Position numbers and translations under genes: made by a program
Part shown: positions 32,990 through 43,136 of the stretch, one piece after another
Numbering within the stretch: position 1 is the stretch's first letter
How the letters are laid out: the number at the start of each line of letters is the position of its first letter
From: Flavihumibacter profundi
GTDB taxonomy: Bacteria > Bacteroidota > Bacteroidia > Chitinophagales > Chitinophagaceae
DNA length: 64,000 nucleotides
Direction: 5' to 3'
Assembly (NCBI RefSeq): GCF_020076305.1
Contig: NZ_JAIQXE010000002.1
Location: 930,001-994,000 of the forward strand
Notes under the pieces: generated by a model
What the model was told of the DNA's origin: nothing
Databases searched by the model: none
Seen by the model: only the letters and a program-made list of their open reading frames with translations

Positions 32990-35098
32990 TTGGAAATAAA
33001 ACGCGACATACTATGGAGAGTTTATCTCTGTTTTCTGGGCATAGTTGTATTGTCGGTGATTGTATTAGGCAGAGCTCTTTACATACAGGATGTTGAAGGT
33101 AATTACTGGAGAAGCAAGAGTGATAGTTTGCATACCCGGATAGTAAACCTGGATGCAGATCGGGGAACAATTTACAGCGAAGATGGGAGCATGCTCAGCA
33201 CGTCAATTCCGTATTTCAATATATATATTGATTTCGGTGCAGAGGGTTTACAGGAAAAGAATGGTAAAAGATTTCGTGAAAATGTAGATTCTCTCAGTAT
33301 TTCACTGGCTGGCTTATTCCAGGATCAATCTTCACAGGCATACAAAAAAATGCTGCAGGAAGGTTTCCGCAAAAAGGACCGTTATTTTCTCCTGCGAAAA
33401 GATATAAGTTTTCAGCAGTATAAACAATTGAGAGATTTTCCATTGGTCAGGCAGGGGCGGAACAAAAGTGGTTTTATAGCAGATGTAAAAAGTAAAAGGC
33501 TCAATCCATTTGGGTTGCTCGCTAACAGAACAATCGGACTGGCCAGGGAAAATGCGCAAAACGTAGGATTGGAGAGGACTTATGATAGTCTGCTTCGGGG
33601 TGAGACAGGAAAGAGGCTGGTACGGTTTATTTCCGGTGGTGTGGCTGTTCCGGTTGAGGGTTATGAAGTTGAGCCCGAAAACGGTAAGGACCTTATTACT
33701 ACGCTGGATGTAAATATCCAGGATATAGCTGAAAATGCATTGTTGAAGACGATGATTGAAAATGAAGCAGAGCACGGCACCTGCATAGTAATGGAAGTAG
33801 CCACCGGTAAAATTAAAGCTATGGCCAACCTGGGAAAAAGAGGCGAAGGTGAATATTGGGAAGATCTTAATTATGCGATCCGTGCGAGCGAACCAGGATC
33901 AACCTTTAAACTGGCAACGCTTTTAGCGGCACTTGAAGATAAAAAAATAGATATCGGCAGCCATGTAAACCTTGAGACCGGAGTTTGGAAAGTGAATGGC
34001 AGGACGGTGTATGATAGTGAAAAGCATAACCGCACCGATGTAACCGTGCAACAGGCTTTTGAACTGAGCAGTAATGTAGGGATGGCAAAACTGGCGATGA
34101 CTTATTACGCAAAGAACCCAATGCAATATATTGATCATTTAAAGCGGTTACGACTAAACGAATTTTCAGGAATTGGCCTCGTCGGGGAAACCCAGCCGGT
34201 GATCAAGAGTCCCAGGTCGAAAACCTGGAGTGCAACTTCATTGCCATGGATGGCTTTTGGCTACGAGGTTTTGGTTAGTCCGCTGCAAACTTTAATGGTA
34301 TACAATGCGGTAGCCAACAACGGGAAAATGATGAAGCCTTACCTGGTTGAAGAAGTTCGTAAAGGCGGATTAACAGTGAGTGAAAACCATCCCGAAGTAT
34401 TGGAGGAGAAGATTTGCGGCGAAGCAACTTTGAAACAATTGAAAACCTGCCTGGAAGGTGTTGTGGTGAATGGAACAGGAAAAACCCTCCAGTCTCCTTA
34501 TTACAGGTTCGCAGGAAAAACTGGTACTGCACTGGTGGCAAATGGTAGCCACGGGTACAGCGATCATATATACCAGTCATCTTTTGCAGGGTATTTCCCC
34601 GCAGAAAAACCTGCATATAGCTGCATCGTGGTAATAAAGAATAAGTCGCATGCTGTTAAATATTATGGCGCAGCTGTAGCAGGACCGGTTTTCAGAGAAA
34701 TAGCAGATAAGCTCTTTGCTATTCAGGCGCAGGAGGTTCCGGCAAAATCGGTTTCGCTTCTCATGAAGGATAGTACGGCATTTTATTATACAGGCACTGC
34801 AAAAGATGTCCGGACGGTTTTTGATAGGCTTAAAGTGCCTTACCAGGATAGTGTAAAGGAAAATGTGTGGGCCAATGTTCAGGCAGCAGAAAATTTTGAC
34901 CCGGTTTTGCAGCGAAGGGAAATGGCCGCCAATATGATGCCCGACCTGCAGGGCATGGGACTGAAAGATGCTTTATTCCTGCTGGAAGAAATGAAACTTA
35001 AAGTGTTGGTAAAAGGTACAGGAAAAGTAAAGACGCAATCAATAGAAGCCGGTAAGCCGGTTGTGAATAATCAAACTATCGTGTTAGCCCTGAATTGA
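32990..35098 (+). CDS. ftsI: Division-specific penicillin-binding protein (FtsI/PBP3) with C-terminal PASTA domain
   Basis: A septal peptidoglycan transpeptidase anchored by an N-terminal helix (residues 11-31). The active-site motifs are S304-TFK307, S360-S-N362 and K510-T-G512. A PBP dimerisation domain precedes the catalytic part. The last 60 residues (from about MMPDLQGMGLKDAL) form a PASTA domain, uncommon outside Gram-positives but usual in Bacteroidota. The only start is TTG 32990: an in-frame TAA lies at 32975-32977 and the next Met is residue 68, beyond the membrane helix. The stop overlaps murE as TGATG. Confidence 0.95.
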   Translation: MEIKRDILWRVYLCFLGIVVLSVIVLGRALYIQDVEGNYWRSKSDSLHTRIVNLDADRGTIYSEDGSMLSTSIPYFNIYIDFGAEGLQEKNGKRFRENVDSLSISLAGLFQDQSSQAYKKMLQEGFRKKDRYFLLRKDISFQQYKQLRDFPLVRQGRNKSGFIADVKSKRLNPFGLLANRTIGLARENAQNVGLERTYDSLLRGETGKRLVRFISGGVAVPVEGYEVEPENGKDLITTLDVNIQDIAENALLKTMIENEAEHGTCIVMEVATGKIKAMANLGKRGEGEYWEDLNYAIRASEPGSTFKLATLLAALEDKKIDIGSHVNLETGVWKVNGRTVYDSEKHNRTDVTVQQAFELSSNVGMAKLAMTYYAKNPMQYIDHLKRLRLNEFSGIGLVGETQPVIKSPRSKTWSATSLPWMAFGYEVLVSPLQTLMVYNAVANNGKMMKPYLVEEVRKGGLTVSENHPEVLEEKICGEATLKQLKTCLEGVVVNGTGKTLQSPYYRFAGKTGTALVANGSHGYSDHIYQSSFAGYFPAEKPAYSCIVVIKNKSHAVKYYGAAVAGPVFREIADKLFAIQAQEVPAKSVSLLMKDSTAFYYTGTAKDVRTVFDRLKVPYQDSVKENVWANVQAAENFDPVLQRREMAANMMPDLQGMGLKDALFLLEEMKLKVLVKGTGKVKTQSIEAGKPVVNNQTIVLALN

Positions 35099-36564
35099 TG
35101 GTCATTTTACAAGATATATTGTACCAGGTTAAGATCCGTTCTGTGAATGGAAACCTGCAGACAGGAGTAAAAGACCTGCAGATAGATTCTAGGAAAGTCA
35201 GTAATGGTTCTTGTTTTATAGCGATTAAAGGAGTTCAGTCAGATGGGTATGAATTTATTGAAAAGGCTATTTCAGCAGGAGCGAACGTGGTTATCTGTGA
35301 AAAACTTCCTGCTAAGTTGAACGGGGATGTTACATATATAGAAGTTGAAAACAGCAGTGAGGCCGCAGGTTGGATGGCGAATCATTATTATGGCCGGCCT
35401 TCACAAAAGTTGAAATTAATTGGGGTTACCGGCACAAATGGAAAAACAACGGTAGCTACTTTATTATATAAGCTCTTTACAGCGTTGGGATATGATTGCG
35501 GATTGGTTAGTACCGTGCAGAACATTATTGTTACGAAACCAATTGCTGCAACACATACCACACCGGATGCCATAAGCATCAATGCCTTGCTGCAACAAAT
35601 GGTTAATGCAGGATGCCGGTTTGCCTTCATGGAAGTTAGCTCTCATGCTGTTCACCAGCAGCGCATAGCCGGACTTGAATTTGCAGGTGGGATTTTCACC
35701 AATATTACCCATGATCATCTCGACTATCATAAAACATTTGACGAGTATATCAGGGTGAAGAAGTCTTTTTTCGATAACCTGCCTCCAGCGGCTTTTGCCA
35801 TCAGTAATATGGATGACAAGCGGGGAGCAGTGATGCTGCAGAATACCAATGCGCAGAAATATTATTATAGCCTGCGTACAGTTGCAGAATTTAAGGGAAA
35901 GATCCTGGAAAACGGATTGACAGGCCTGGTGATGACGGTTAACGAAAAGGAAGTCCATTTCAGGCTGATTGGCGAATTCAACGCATATAATCTTTTGGCT
36001 GTTTATGGAGCTGCGGTTTGTCTTGGTGAAAAGAGTGATGAAGTGCTGCGTTGTTTAAGTATTCTAAGCGGCGCAGAGGGAAGGTTCGACTACCTTATTT
36101 CACCCGTTGAAAAGATCATTGCCATAGTGGATTACGCGCATACTCCCGATGCATTGGTTAATGTGCTGAAGACAATCCGGGAATTGAGGAGAGGGGACGA
36201 AAAAATAATTACTGTGGTTGGGTGTGGCGGTGATAGGGATAAAAGTAAAAGGCCCGTAATGGCACAGGCGGCATGTGATTATAGTGATAAGGCAATTTTT
36301 ACTTCAGATAACCCACGTAGCGAAGATCCACACCAGATTTTGAGGGAAATGGAAACCGGATTAAACACTGCGGCCCGGAGGAAACATCTCTCCATTGAAG
36401 ACAGGCATGAAGCAATTAAAACGGCGTTTAGCCTGGCTGGTCCTGGTGATATTATCCTGGTTGCTGGAAAGGGGCACGAGAAGTACCAGGAAATTAAAGG
36501 AGTGAAACATCATTTTGATGATAAGGAAGAAATGGTAAAAGTGATTGCATTATTAGGAAAGTGA
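35098..36564 (+). CDS. murE: UDP-MurNAc-tripeptide synthetase MurE (meso-DAP adding)
   Basis: The cytosolic ligase adding the third amino acid of the peptidoglycan stem. The 488-residue protein has the ATP-binding GVTGTNGKTTVATLL, the carbamoylated-Lys region and the specificity motif DNPR in TSDNPRSEDP, which predicts meso-diaminopimelate as substrate. VVGCGGDRDKSKRP and VAGKGHEKYQE are further MurE signatures. The start at ATG 35098 overlaps the ftsI stop. A REP-like palindrome sits in the 123 bases before mraY. Confidence 0.96.
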   Translation: MVILQDILYQVKIRSVNGNLQTGVKDLQIDSRKVSNGSCFIAIKGVQSDGYEFIEKAISAGANVVICEKLPAKLNGDVTYIEVENSSEAAGWMANHYYGRPSQKLKLIGVTGTNGKTTVATLLYKLFTALGYDCGLVSTVQNIIVTKPIAATHTTPDAISINALLQQMVNAGCRFAFMEVSSHAVHQQRIAGLEFAGGIFTNITHDHLDYHKTFDEYIRVKKSFFDNLPPAAFAISNMDDKRGAVMLQNTNAQKYYYSLRTVAEFKGKILENGLTGLVMTVNEKEVHFRLIGEFNAYNLLAVYGAAVCLGEKSDEVLRCLSILSGAEGRFDYLISPVEKIIAIVDYAHTPDALVNVLKTIRELRRGDEKIITVVGCGGDRDKSKRPVMAQAACDYSDKAIFTSDNPRSEDPHQILREMETGLNTAARRKHLSIEDRHEAIKTAFSLAGPGDIILVAGKGHEKYQEIKGVKHHFDDKEEMVKVIALLGK

Positions 36565-36566
36565 CA

Positions 36567-36599
36567 TTTCACCCGCCGGGTATTACCCGCCGGGTGAAA
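36567..36599. repeat. REP-like GC palindrome, copy 3
   Basis: The arms 36567-36581 and 36585-36599 pair over 15 positions with one central C-C mismatch, around ATT. Both arms carry the same CCCGCCGGG core, so this copy is also a direct repeat. It lies between murE and mraY, inside the dcw cluster, where full termination would cut off ftsZ. Confidence 0.8.
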
Positions 36600-36687
36600 A
36601 TAAAGGATATTAATTTTTTAGGACGGTTACAAACACAAATCTGCCTGGCTGGACACCAGGTGGAAAGCCAGTACGAAAAAAACCATC

Positions 36688-37962
36688 ATGCTGTACCACT
36701 TAATTGATTGGTTGAAAGAATTGGGGATCAGGTTCCCGGGAAGTGCGCTGTTTCAGTTCATCACTTCCCGGGTGTTACTGGCCGTGATTTTGTCCCTGAT
36801 TATTACAACTGTATTTGGAAAACAACTGATTAAATACCTGTTGAAGCGGCAGGTAGGTGAAAGTGTGCGTGATCTCGGTTTGCAGGGAGAGCAACAAAAG
36901 AAGGGAACACCAACAATGGGCGGGCTGATCATCATCCTTGCAATATTGCTTCCAACATTATTGCTGGCAGACCTTACAAAAGCCTATGTGCGGTTAATGA
37001 TTTTTAGTACGATCTGGCTAGGAATTATTGGTTTTATAGATGACTTCCTCAAGTTGCGTGCAAAGAAAATAGCGCAGCAGCAGGGAGTGGCTTACAGGAA
37101 AGGTGATAAAGACGGATTGGCAGGATGGTTTAAGATCCTTGGACAGGTTGGACTTGGACTGGTTATAGGAATTACGCTTTTGTTTAATGGCAATACTAAA
37201 GTATGGCGGGAATATACGGGAACACCTGATGCCGGAGCAACGGTAAAGACTGTTAAATTCCAGGGAAAGCAGCGATATTTTGTTGAAGCGAATGAACCGA
37301 TTACTACAATTCCATTTGTGAAGAGCCATGAGTTCAACTATTCGAAATTGTTGCCACAGGCACTCAGGGGAGGTACTTCTGTGTTATATGTACTGATTGT
37401 GATTTTTATTGTAACCGCTGTTTCCAACGGTGCAAATATCACCGATGGACTGGATGGTCTGGCGACTGGTGTCAGTGCGGTTATTGGTATTTGTTTGGGG
37501 GTATTTGCCTATGCAAGCGGAAACCTGTTGCTTGCAGATTACCTCAATATTATGTATATACCCAACCTTGGTGAATTGTCAATTTTCATCGGAGCCATGT
37601 GCGGGGCCTGTGTTGGATTCCTTTGGTATAATGCTTATCCCGCGCAGGTTTTTATGGGTGATACTGGCAGCCTGATGCTGGGTGGGGTAATTGCTGCCCT
37701 GGCCATCATTGTCAGGAAAGAATTGCTGATACCCATTTTTTGTGGCGTATTCCTTGTTGAAAACCTCAGTGTGATGTTGCAGGTGAGTTATTTTAAATAC
37801 ACCCGTAAAAAGTATGGGGAAGGAAGGAGGATATTTCTGATGAGCCCGTTGCATCATCACTATCAGAAATTGGGTTATCATGAAAGTAAGATTGTTACAA
37901 GATTCTGGATCGTTACAATATTCTGCGTGATTTTTTCCATCGTTACATTGAAAATCCGCTAG
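36688..37962 (+). CDS. mraY: Phospho-MurNAc-pentapeptide transferase MraY
   Basis: Makes lipid I on the inner membrane. The 424-residue polytopic protein has GTPTMGG, the Asp pair in GFIDDFLKLRAK (118-119), NGANITDGLDGLA (248-260) and the C-terminal MSPLHHHYQKLGY with the catalytic-site His cluster. It is about 60 residues longer than the E. coli enzyme: an extra region at about 168-225, NTKVWREYTGTPDAG to NYSKLLP, sits between two membrane helices. Such an insert is common in Bacteroidota MraY. Confidence 0.97.
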   Translation: MLYHLIDWLKELGIRFPGSALFQFITSRVLLAVILSLIITTVFGKQLIKYLLKRQVGESVRDLGLQGEQQKKGTPTMGGLIIILAILLPTLLLADLTKAYVRLMIFSTIWLGIIGFIDDFLKLRAKKIAQQQGVAYRKGDKDGLAGWFKILGQVGLGLVIGITLLFNGNTKVWREYTGTPDAGATVKTVKFQGKQRYFVEANEPITTIPFVKSHEFNYSKLLPQALRGGTSVLYVLIVIFIVTAVSNGANITDGLDGLATGVSAVIGICLGVFAYASGNLLLADYLNIMYIPNLGELSIFIGAMCGACVGFLWYNAYPAQVFMGDTGSLMLGGVIAALAIIVRKELLIPIFCGVFLVENLSVMLQVSYFKYTRKKYGEGRRIFLMSPLHHHYQKLGYHESKIVTRFWIVTIFCVIFSIVTLKIR

Positions 37963-38062
37963 ATCATTATTGAAAAACCAACCGGCTCGTTGAACGCATT
38001 TGTGGTGCAGAAATCCAATACTGTTGAAGAACCCCCAATCCGTGGAAAACACTTTTAATGAC

Positions 38063-39403
38063 ATGAATGGACCAGTTATCATATTAGGTGCAGGTGAAAG
38101 TGGAATTGGAGCAGCATTGCTGGCAAAGCAAAAGGGATACTCCTGCTTTGTAAGTGATGGCGGGAAATTGAAAGAGGATCACCGGGCTGAATTGATTGCC
38201 AATGGAATTGAGTGGGAGGAAGGTAAGCATAGCATTGAGCGCGTTCTTTCCGCCGCATTGGTGATAAAAAGTCCGGGCATTCCTGAAAAGAATGAATTGG
38301 TGAAAAAAATCAGGGAAAAGGGAATTCCCGTGATTAGTGAAATAGAATGGGCATATCGCTTTATTGGAAACAGTAAGGTTGTTGCAATTACCGGAAGTAA
38401 TGGTAAAACAACCACCACTGCGCTTACCTATCATATTTGTAAACATGCAGGATTGAATTGTGCACTGGTTGGCAATATCGGGTACAGCTTTGCCCGCCAG
38501 GTCGCATTGAATCCGAAGGCCTGGTATATCGCAGAGATCAGCAGTTTTCAGTTGGATGACATATCGACTTTTCGTCCTTATATAGCCATCCTCACCAATA
38601 TCACAGAAGATCACCTCGACCGTTATGACTACCAGTTCAGGAATTATATCAATAGCAAGTTCAGGATTACGATGAACCAGCAACCAGGCGATTATTTCAT
38701 TTATTGTGAAGATGATGAAGTAACCGTAAAGTATATCAAGGAATTTTCGATCCTATCTAACCCATTACCATTCAGTATGAGAAAAGAATTACACCCGGGC
38801 GCATTTGTTAAAGACCATGAAATGACCGTCGCAGCAAAAGACGAGAAATTTCAAATGAGTATTTATGATTTTGCGCTGAAGGGTAAACACAATCAATATA
38901 ATACCATGGCAGCAGGGTTAGCCGCATCCGTTATTGGGTTGCGGAAAGACAAGATCAGGGAGGCTATTCAATCTTTTGAGGCTCTTGAACACAGGATGGA
39001 GCATGTTGCTACGGTAAGGGGAGTTGAATTTATAAATGACAGCAAAGCGACCAATGTAAACAGCACATGGTATGCGCTCGAAAGCCTTAACCAGCCTACA
39101 ATACTTATACTGGGTGGTGTTGATAAGGGAAATGATTATTCATTGATCCTGGAACTGGTAAAGGAAAAGGTTAAAGCAATTGTTTGTATGGGCACAGATA
39201 ACCGGAAAATACACGAGGCTTTCCAGAACGATGTGGCCGTAATTGTAAATACTTCCAGTGCGGCTGAAGCAGTGCATTCTGCCTATCAGTTGGCTAACAA
39301 AGGAGATGTTGTGTTGTTGAGTCCGGCTTGTGCCAGTTTTGACCTGTTTAAAAATTATGAAGACCGTGGAAAACAGTTTAAAGATGCAGTGAAGGCATTA
39401 TAG
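38063..39403 (+). CDS. murD: UDP-MurNAc-L-Ala:D-Glu ligase MurD
   Basis: Adds D-glutamate to UDP-MurNAc-L-Ala. I place the start at ATG 38063 (MNGPVIILGAGESGIG), directly before the Rossmann-like UDP-binding motif; a TTG 21 codons upstream would add residues with no family support. ATP motif AITGSNGKTTTTALTYHI, NITEDHLDRYD and FINDSKATN match MurD. Length is 446 residues, as usual. It follows mraY after 100 bases with no visible terminator or exact promoter. Confidence 0.96.
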   Translation: MNGPVIILGAGESGIGAALLAKQKGYSCFVSDGGKLKEDHRAELIANGIEWEEGKHSIERVLSAALVIKSPGIPEKNELVKKIREKGIPVISEIEWAYRFIGNSKVVAITGSNGKTTTTALTYHICKHAGLNCALVGNIGYSFARQVALNPKAWYIAEISSFQLDDISTFRPYIAILTNITEDHLDRYDYQFRNYINSKFRITMNQQPGDYFIYCEDDEVTVKYIKEFSILSNPLPFSMRKELHPGAFVKDHEMTVAAKDEKFQMSIYDFALKGKHNQYNTMAAGLAASVIGLRKDKIREAIQSFEALEHRMEHVATVRGVEFINDSKATNVNSTWYALESLNQPTILILGGVDKGNDYSLILELVKEKVKAIVCMGTDNRKIHEAFQNDVAVIVNTSSAAEAVHSAYQLANKGDVVLLSPACASFDLFKNYEDRGKQFKDAVKAL

Positions 39404-39424
39404 TGAATGGCGAATTAAACAAAA

Positions 39425-40651
39425 ATGAATCAGTTACTTAACAAAACAAAGGGTGATAAAGTGATCTGGACACTTGTTGTGTTGCTGGCACTGATGTCAT
39501 TGCTTGTTGTGTACAGTTCCACAGGATCCCTGGCTTATAAAATGTATCGGGGAAATACTGAGGTATACCTGTTTAAGCAGGTGGCGTTTATAAGTATCGG
39601 CATCATGATGATCTATTTTGCACACATGGTGAATTATACCCTCTATTCGAGAATCGCACAAATCGTTTTTCTCCTGACCATACCCCTTTTAATTTATACT
39701 TTATTTTTTGGGGTTAAGTTGAATGAGGGAAGCCGTTGGATCAGGCTCCCGATTATTAACCTTACTTTCCAGACTTCAGACCTGGCTAAGTTGGCTTTAT
39801 TCATGTATATCAGCAGGATGTTGTCGAAAAAACAGGATGTGATAAAGGATTTTAAAAAAGGCTTTCTCCCTGTTATTATACCTGTAGGTATTACCTGCGT
39901 ACTTATTGCACCTGCAAATTTATCTACCGCATTGCTGGTGGGGGCAACCAGTATGATGTTGTTGTTTATCGGCCGGGTTAGCATGAAGCATCTTTTGCTA
40001 ACCGGTTTAATTGCCCTTGTGCCCATTATTTTTTTAATACTCACCGCGGTTATTCAACACAACAGCGGGAATGGCATAAAATCAAAAACAGAAGGTAAAT
40101 CCAGGTTGACTGCCCGTTTCACTACATGGGTTAACAGGGTAGAAGCTTTTGTTTATGGTGGAAAGGAACAGGAAGACGATGATAATAATTACCAGGTTAA
40201 CCAGGCCAAGATTGCCATTGCAAAAGGTGGATTTTTCGGGTTAGGTCCGGGTAACAGCGAGCAAAGGAATTTCCTGCCACATCCCTATTCGGATTTTATT
40301 TACGCGATAATAATAGAAGAGTATGGAATACTGGGTGGCGCAATCGTGATATTGGTTTACCTGGTTTTTTTGTACCGGAGTATACAGTTATTCCGCAAGT
40401 GTCCTTATGCATTTGGCGCCTTTCTTGCCCTTGCATTAAGTTTCACCCTGGTGATCCAGGCCATGGCCAATATGGCAGTAAATGTAAACCTGTTTCCTGT
40501 TACCGGCGTTACACTTCCCCTGGTGAGTATGGGAGGCAGCTCATTTTTATTTACCTGTATAGCAATAGGCATCATTTTAAGTGTATCCCGTTATGTGGAG
40601 AAGAATGAATTGTTGAAAATGGAAGAAGCAGTAGAAAAAACGGAAGAATAA
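39425..40651 (+). CDS. ftsW: Septal peptidoglycan polymerase FtsW (SEDS family)
   Basis: The SEDS glycosyltransferase that works with FtsI at the division septum. The 408-residue protein has about ten membrane helices. Key segments include YSSTGSLAYK near the N-terminus, LNEGSRWIRLP in the second loop, the conserved GLGPGNSEQRNFLPHPYSDFIYAIIIEEYG and VTLPLVSMGGSSFLFTCIAIG, all diagnostic for SEDS proteins. Its stop overlaps the murG start by one base (TAATG). Position between murD and murG favours FtsW over RodA. Confidence 0.95.
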   Translation: MNQLLNKTKGDKVIWTLVVLLALMSLLVVYSSTGSLAYKMYRGNTEVYLFKQVAFISIGIMMIYFAHMVNYTLYSRIAQIVFLLTIPLLIYTLFFGVKLNEGSRWIRLPIINLTFQTSDLAKLALFMYISRMLSKKQDVIKDFKKGFLPVIIPVGITCVLIAPANLSTALLVGATSMMLLFIGRVSMKHLLLTGLIALVPIIFLILTAVIQHNSGNGIKSKTEGKSRLTARFTTWVNRVEAFVYGGKEQEDDDNNYQVNQAKIAIAKGGFFGLGPGNSEQRNFLPHPYSDFIYAIIIEEYGILGGAIVILVYLVFLYRSIQLFRKCPYAFGAFLALALSFTLVIQAMANMAVNVNLFPVTGVTLPLVSMGGSSFLFTCIAIGIILSVSRYVEKNELLKMEEAVEKTEE

Positions 40652-41742
40652 TGGCCAGAAGAATAATTATAGCGGGAGGCGGTACCGGCGGGCATATATT
40701 CCCGGCAATAGCCATTGCCAATGCGTTGAAAAAAATGGATCCGCAGGTTGAATTATTATTTGTGGGTGCAAAGGGTAAAATGGAGATGGAGAAAGTACCG
40801 CAGGCTGGTTACCAGATTGAAGGATTGGATATAGCAGGTTTTAACCGAAGCTCTTTGATAAAAAATATTGGGTTGCCTTTTAAACTTATAAGGAGTTTTT
40901 TCCAGGTCAGGAAAATATTTGACAGGTTTAAGCCTGATGCAGCAATAGGGGTTGGTGGATATTCCAGTTTCCCGGTTCTCAGGCTGGCTCAACAACGTGG
41001 CATTTATAGTTTTCTGCATGAGTCCAATTCATTTGCAGGGAAATCTAACCAGATGCTTGGAAGGAAAGCTACTGTGATTTTTGTTGCATCAGACGGCATG
41101 GAAAAATTTTTCCCCAAAGACAAGATCATGGTAACCGGTAACCCGGTCCGTTCAAATATTGTGCATGCTGCGATTGACCGCGAAACTGCCATTAAATTTT
41201 TCGGTCTTGATCCGGCCCGCACCACCATTTTGTCAGTTGGTGGCAGTTTAGGTGCAAAAAGTATAAATGAAGCGATAGAAAGCGGTTTGCCATTGCTGGA
41301 GCACAATAACCTGCAACTGATTTGGCAAACCGGAAAGCCTTTTGCAGAACAGGGAAAAAAATCTGCTGAAGGAAGAAAAGGGGTTTGGGTAAGCGAATTT
41401 ATTACCCAAATGGAATATGCTTATTCAGCGGCAGATATTATTATTTCTAGGGCGGGCGCAATGGCCATAGCTGAAATTTGTGTTGTCAGGAAACCGGCCA
41501 TTCTGGTGCCATATCCTTTCGCTGCAGAAGATCACCAGACAGTTAATGCAATGCACCTTGCAGATAAGAATGCCGCACTGATGATTATGGATAAAGAAGC
41601 GGCAGGAAGGTTGGTGGAAACCGCGGTTTCCCTTGCAAAAGATCCATTGAAGCAAAAGGAACTGGTCAATAATTTAGCACCACTTTCTGTTGGGGATGCA
41701 GATGAAACCGTGGCGCGTGAAATTTTAAAAAGAATAAATTAA
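40651..41742 (+). CDS. murG: UDP-GlcNAc:lipid I transferase MurG
   Basis: A peripheral membrane glycosyltransferase making lipid II. The 363-residue GT-B enzyme begins with the glycine-rich GGGTGGHIFPAIAIANAL, has VGGYSSFPVLRLAQ, HESNSFAGKSNQML, the donor-site loop SVGGSLGAKSINEA and the RAGAMAIAEICVVRKPAILVPYPFAAEDHQ region. Start and stop are tightly coupled with ftsW and murC. Nothing is unusual in it. Confidence 0.97.
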   Translation: MARRIIIAGGGTGGHIFPAIAIANALKKMDPQVELLFVGAKGKMEMEKVPQAGYQIEGLDIAGFNRSSLIKNIGLPFKLIRSFFQVRKIFDRFKPDAAIGVGGYSSFPVLRLAQQRGIYSFLHESNSFAGKSNQMLGRKATVIFVASDGMEKFFPKDKIMVTGNPVRSNIVHAAIDRETAIKFFGLDPARTTILSVGGSLGAKSINEAIESGLPLLEHNNLQLIWQTGKPFAEQGKKSAEGRKGVWVSEFITQMEYAYSAADIIISRAGAMAIAEICVVRKPAILVPYPFAAEDHQTVNAMHLADKNAALMIMDKEAAGRLVETAVSLAKDPLKQKELVNNLAPLSVGDADETVAREILKRIN

Positions 41743-41750
41743 CTCAGCAA

Positions 41751-43136
41751 TTGCTTTCAGTTAAAGACATACAAAGTGTTTATTTTATCGGTATCGGTGG
41801 AATTGGTATGAGTGCCCTGGCCAGGTATTTTTTATCGCTGGGTAAGGAAGTGGGCGGTTATGATAAAACACCAACACCATTGACGCGTGCATTGGAAAAT
41901 GAGGGCGTGAATATTCATTATGAAGAGAATATCGCCTTAATACCCAGGCAGGTTGGGTTGGTAGTATATACGCCGGCTGTGCCATCAACACATGCAGAGC
42001 TTGTTTTTTATCAGCAAGGCGGCTATCCTGTAAAGAAAAGAAGTGAGGTTTTAGGAATTATCAGCAATAGTTCTTTTAACATATGTATAGGTGGGACCCA
42101 TGGGAAAACGACTACTACCAGTATGACTGCACATATTTTGCGGCATACCGGCTATGGTTGTAATGCTTTCCTGGGTGGTATTGCCGTAAACTACCAAACC
42201 AATTTCTGGAGTGACCCTAGAAATGTTGCGGTAATTGAAGCGGACGAGTATGACCGCAGTTTTTTGAGGCTGCATCCCGATATCGCAGTGATCAGCTCCA
42301 TGGATCCCGACCATCTCGATATCTATGGCACGGAAGAAGCTTTGCAGGAAGCTTTCGTGGATTTTAGTAAATGTATTAAGCCCCAGGGAACACTTTTTAG
42401 TAAATATGGTCTTCCTAAATCTAATGAACTGAGGGCAGGGCATCATTTGACCTATAGTCTGGATAATACTGCGGCGGACATCTATGCTTCAGATATTAAA
42501 ATGCAGGATGGCAGTTACGAATTTTCTGTTGTGATGCCTGCTGCAAAAATATCGCGCATTGTTTTGCATATGGGTGGGTTGCATAATGTAGAGAATGCTG
42601 TAGTGGCTGTTGCTATAGCTCATCAACTTGGTATAAACGAAGATAAAATAAAGTCTGCGGTAGAGGCATTTCGCGGCGTAAGGCGTCGGTTTGAATATGT
42701 GGTTAAAAAGACCGGACTGATTTTTGTTGATGATTATGCACACCATCCACAAGAATTAAAGGCACTGATTACCGGAGCGAAAGCATTGTTCCCTGGTAAA
42801 AAATGCACCGTCATTTTTCAGCCACATCTTTTTTCGAGAACCCGTGACCTGGCTGCCGGGTTTGCAGCAAGCCTTGATCTTGCAGATGAAGTTGTTTTGC
42901 TGCCGATTTATCCGGCAAGGGAATTACCGATGGAAGGTGTTACCAGTAAGATAATCAGTGACCAGATGAGACCAGGTCATGTTGTGTTACTGGAAAAGGA
43001 CGAACTGGAAAATTATATACGGCAACATATTCTGGATAATGCAGGTAGTCGCCAGGGGAATTTACTGATTTCAGCCGGGGCCGGAGATATTGACACCCTG
43101 GTTCAACCTATAAAACGTTTGATCGAAGAAGCATGA
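41751..43136 (+). CDS. murC: UDP-MurNAc:L-alanine ligase MurC
   Basis: Adds the first amino acid of the stem peptide. The 461-residue protein opens with VKDIQSVYFIGIGGIGMSALARY, has the ATP motif GGTHGKTTTTSM, EADEYDRSFL, MDPDHLDIYG and DDYAHHPQELKA. The start is TTG at 41751, because no ATG exists between the end of murG and the conserved core, and the predicted N-terminus then has normal length. It overlaps ftsQ as ATGA. Confidence 0.96.
   Translation: MLSVKDIQSVYFIGIGGIGMSALARYFLSLGKEVGGYDKTPTPLTRALENEGVNIHYEENIALIPRQVGLVVYTPAVPSTHAELVFYQQGGYPVKKRSEVLGIISNSSFNICIGGTHGKTTTTSMTAHILRHTGYGCNAFLGGIAVNYQTNFWSDPRNVAVIEADEYDRSFLRLHPDIAVISSMDPDHLDIYGTEEALQEAFVDFSKCIKPQGTLFSKYGLPKSNELRAGHHLTYSLDNTAADIYASDIKMQDGSYEFSVVMPAAKISRIVLHMGGLHNVENAVVAVAIAHQLGINEDKIKSAVEAFRGVRRRFEYVVKKTGLIFVDDYAHHPQELKALITGAKALFPGKKCTVIFQPHLFSRTRDLAAGFAASLDLADEVVLLPIYPARELPMEGVTSKIISDQMRPGHVVLLEKDELENYIRQHILDNAGSRQGNLLISAGAGDIDTLVQPIKRLIEEA

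Noticed and set aside
38084-38683. A 199-codon open frame on the minus strand inside murD
   Set aside because: It lies wholly antisense to a gene with strong family motifs, has no recognisable domain and a composition expected of a shadow frame.
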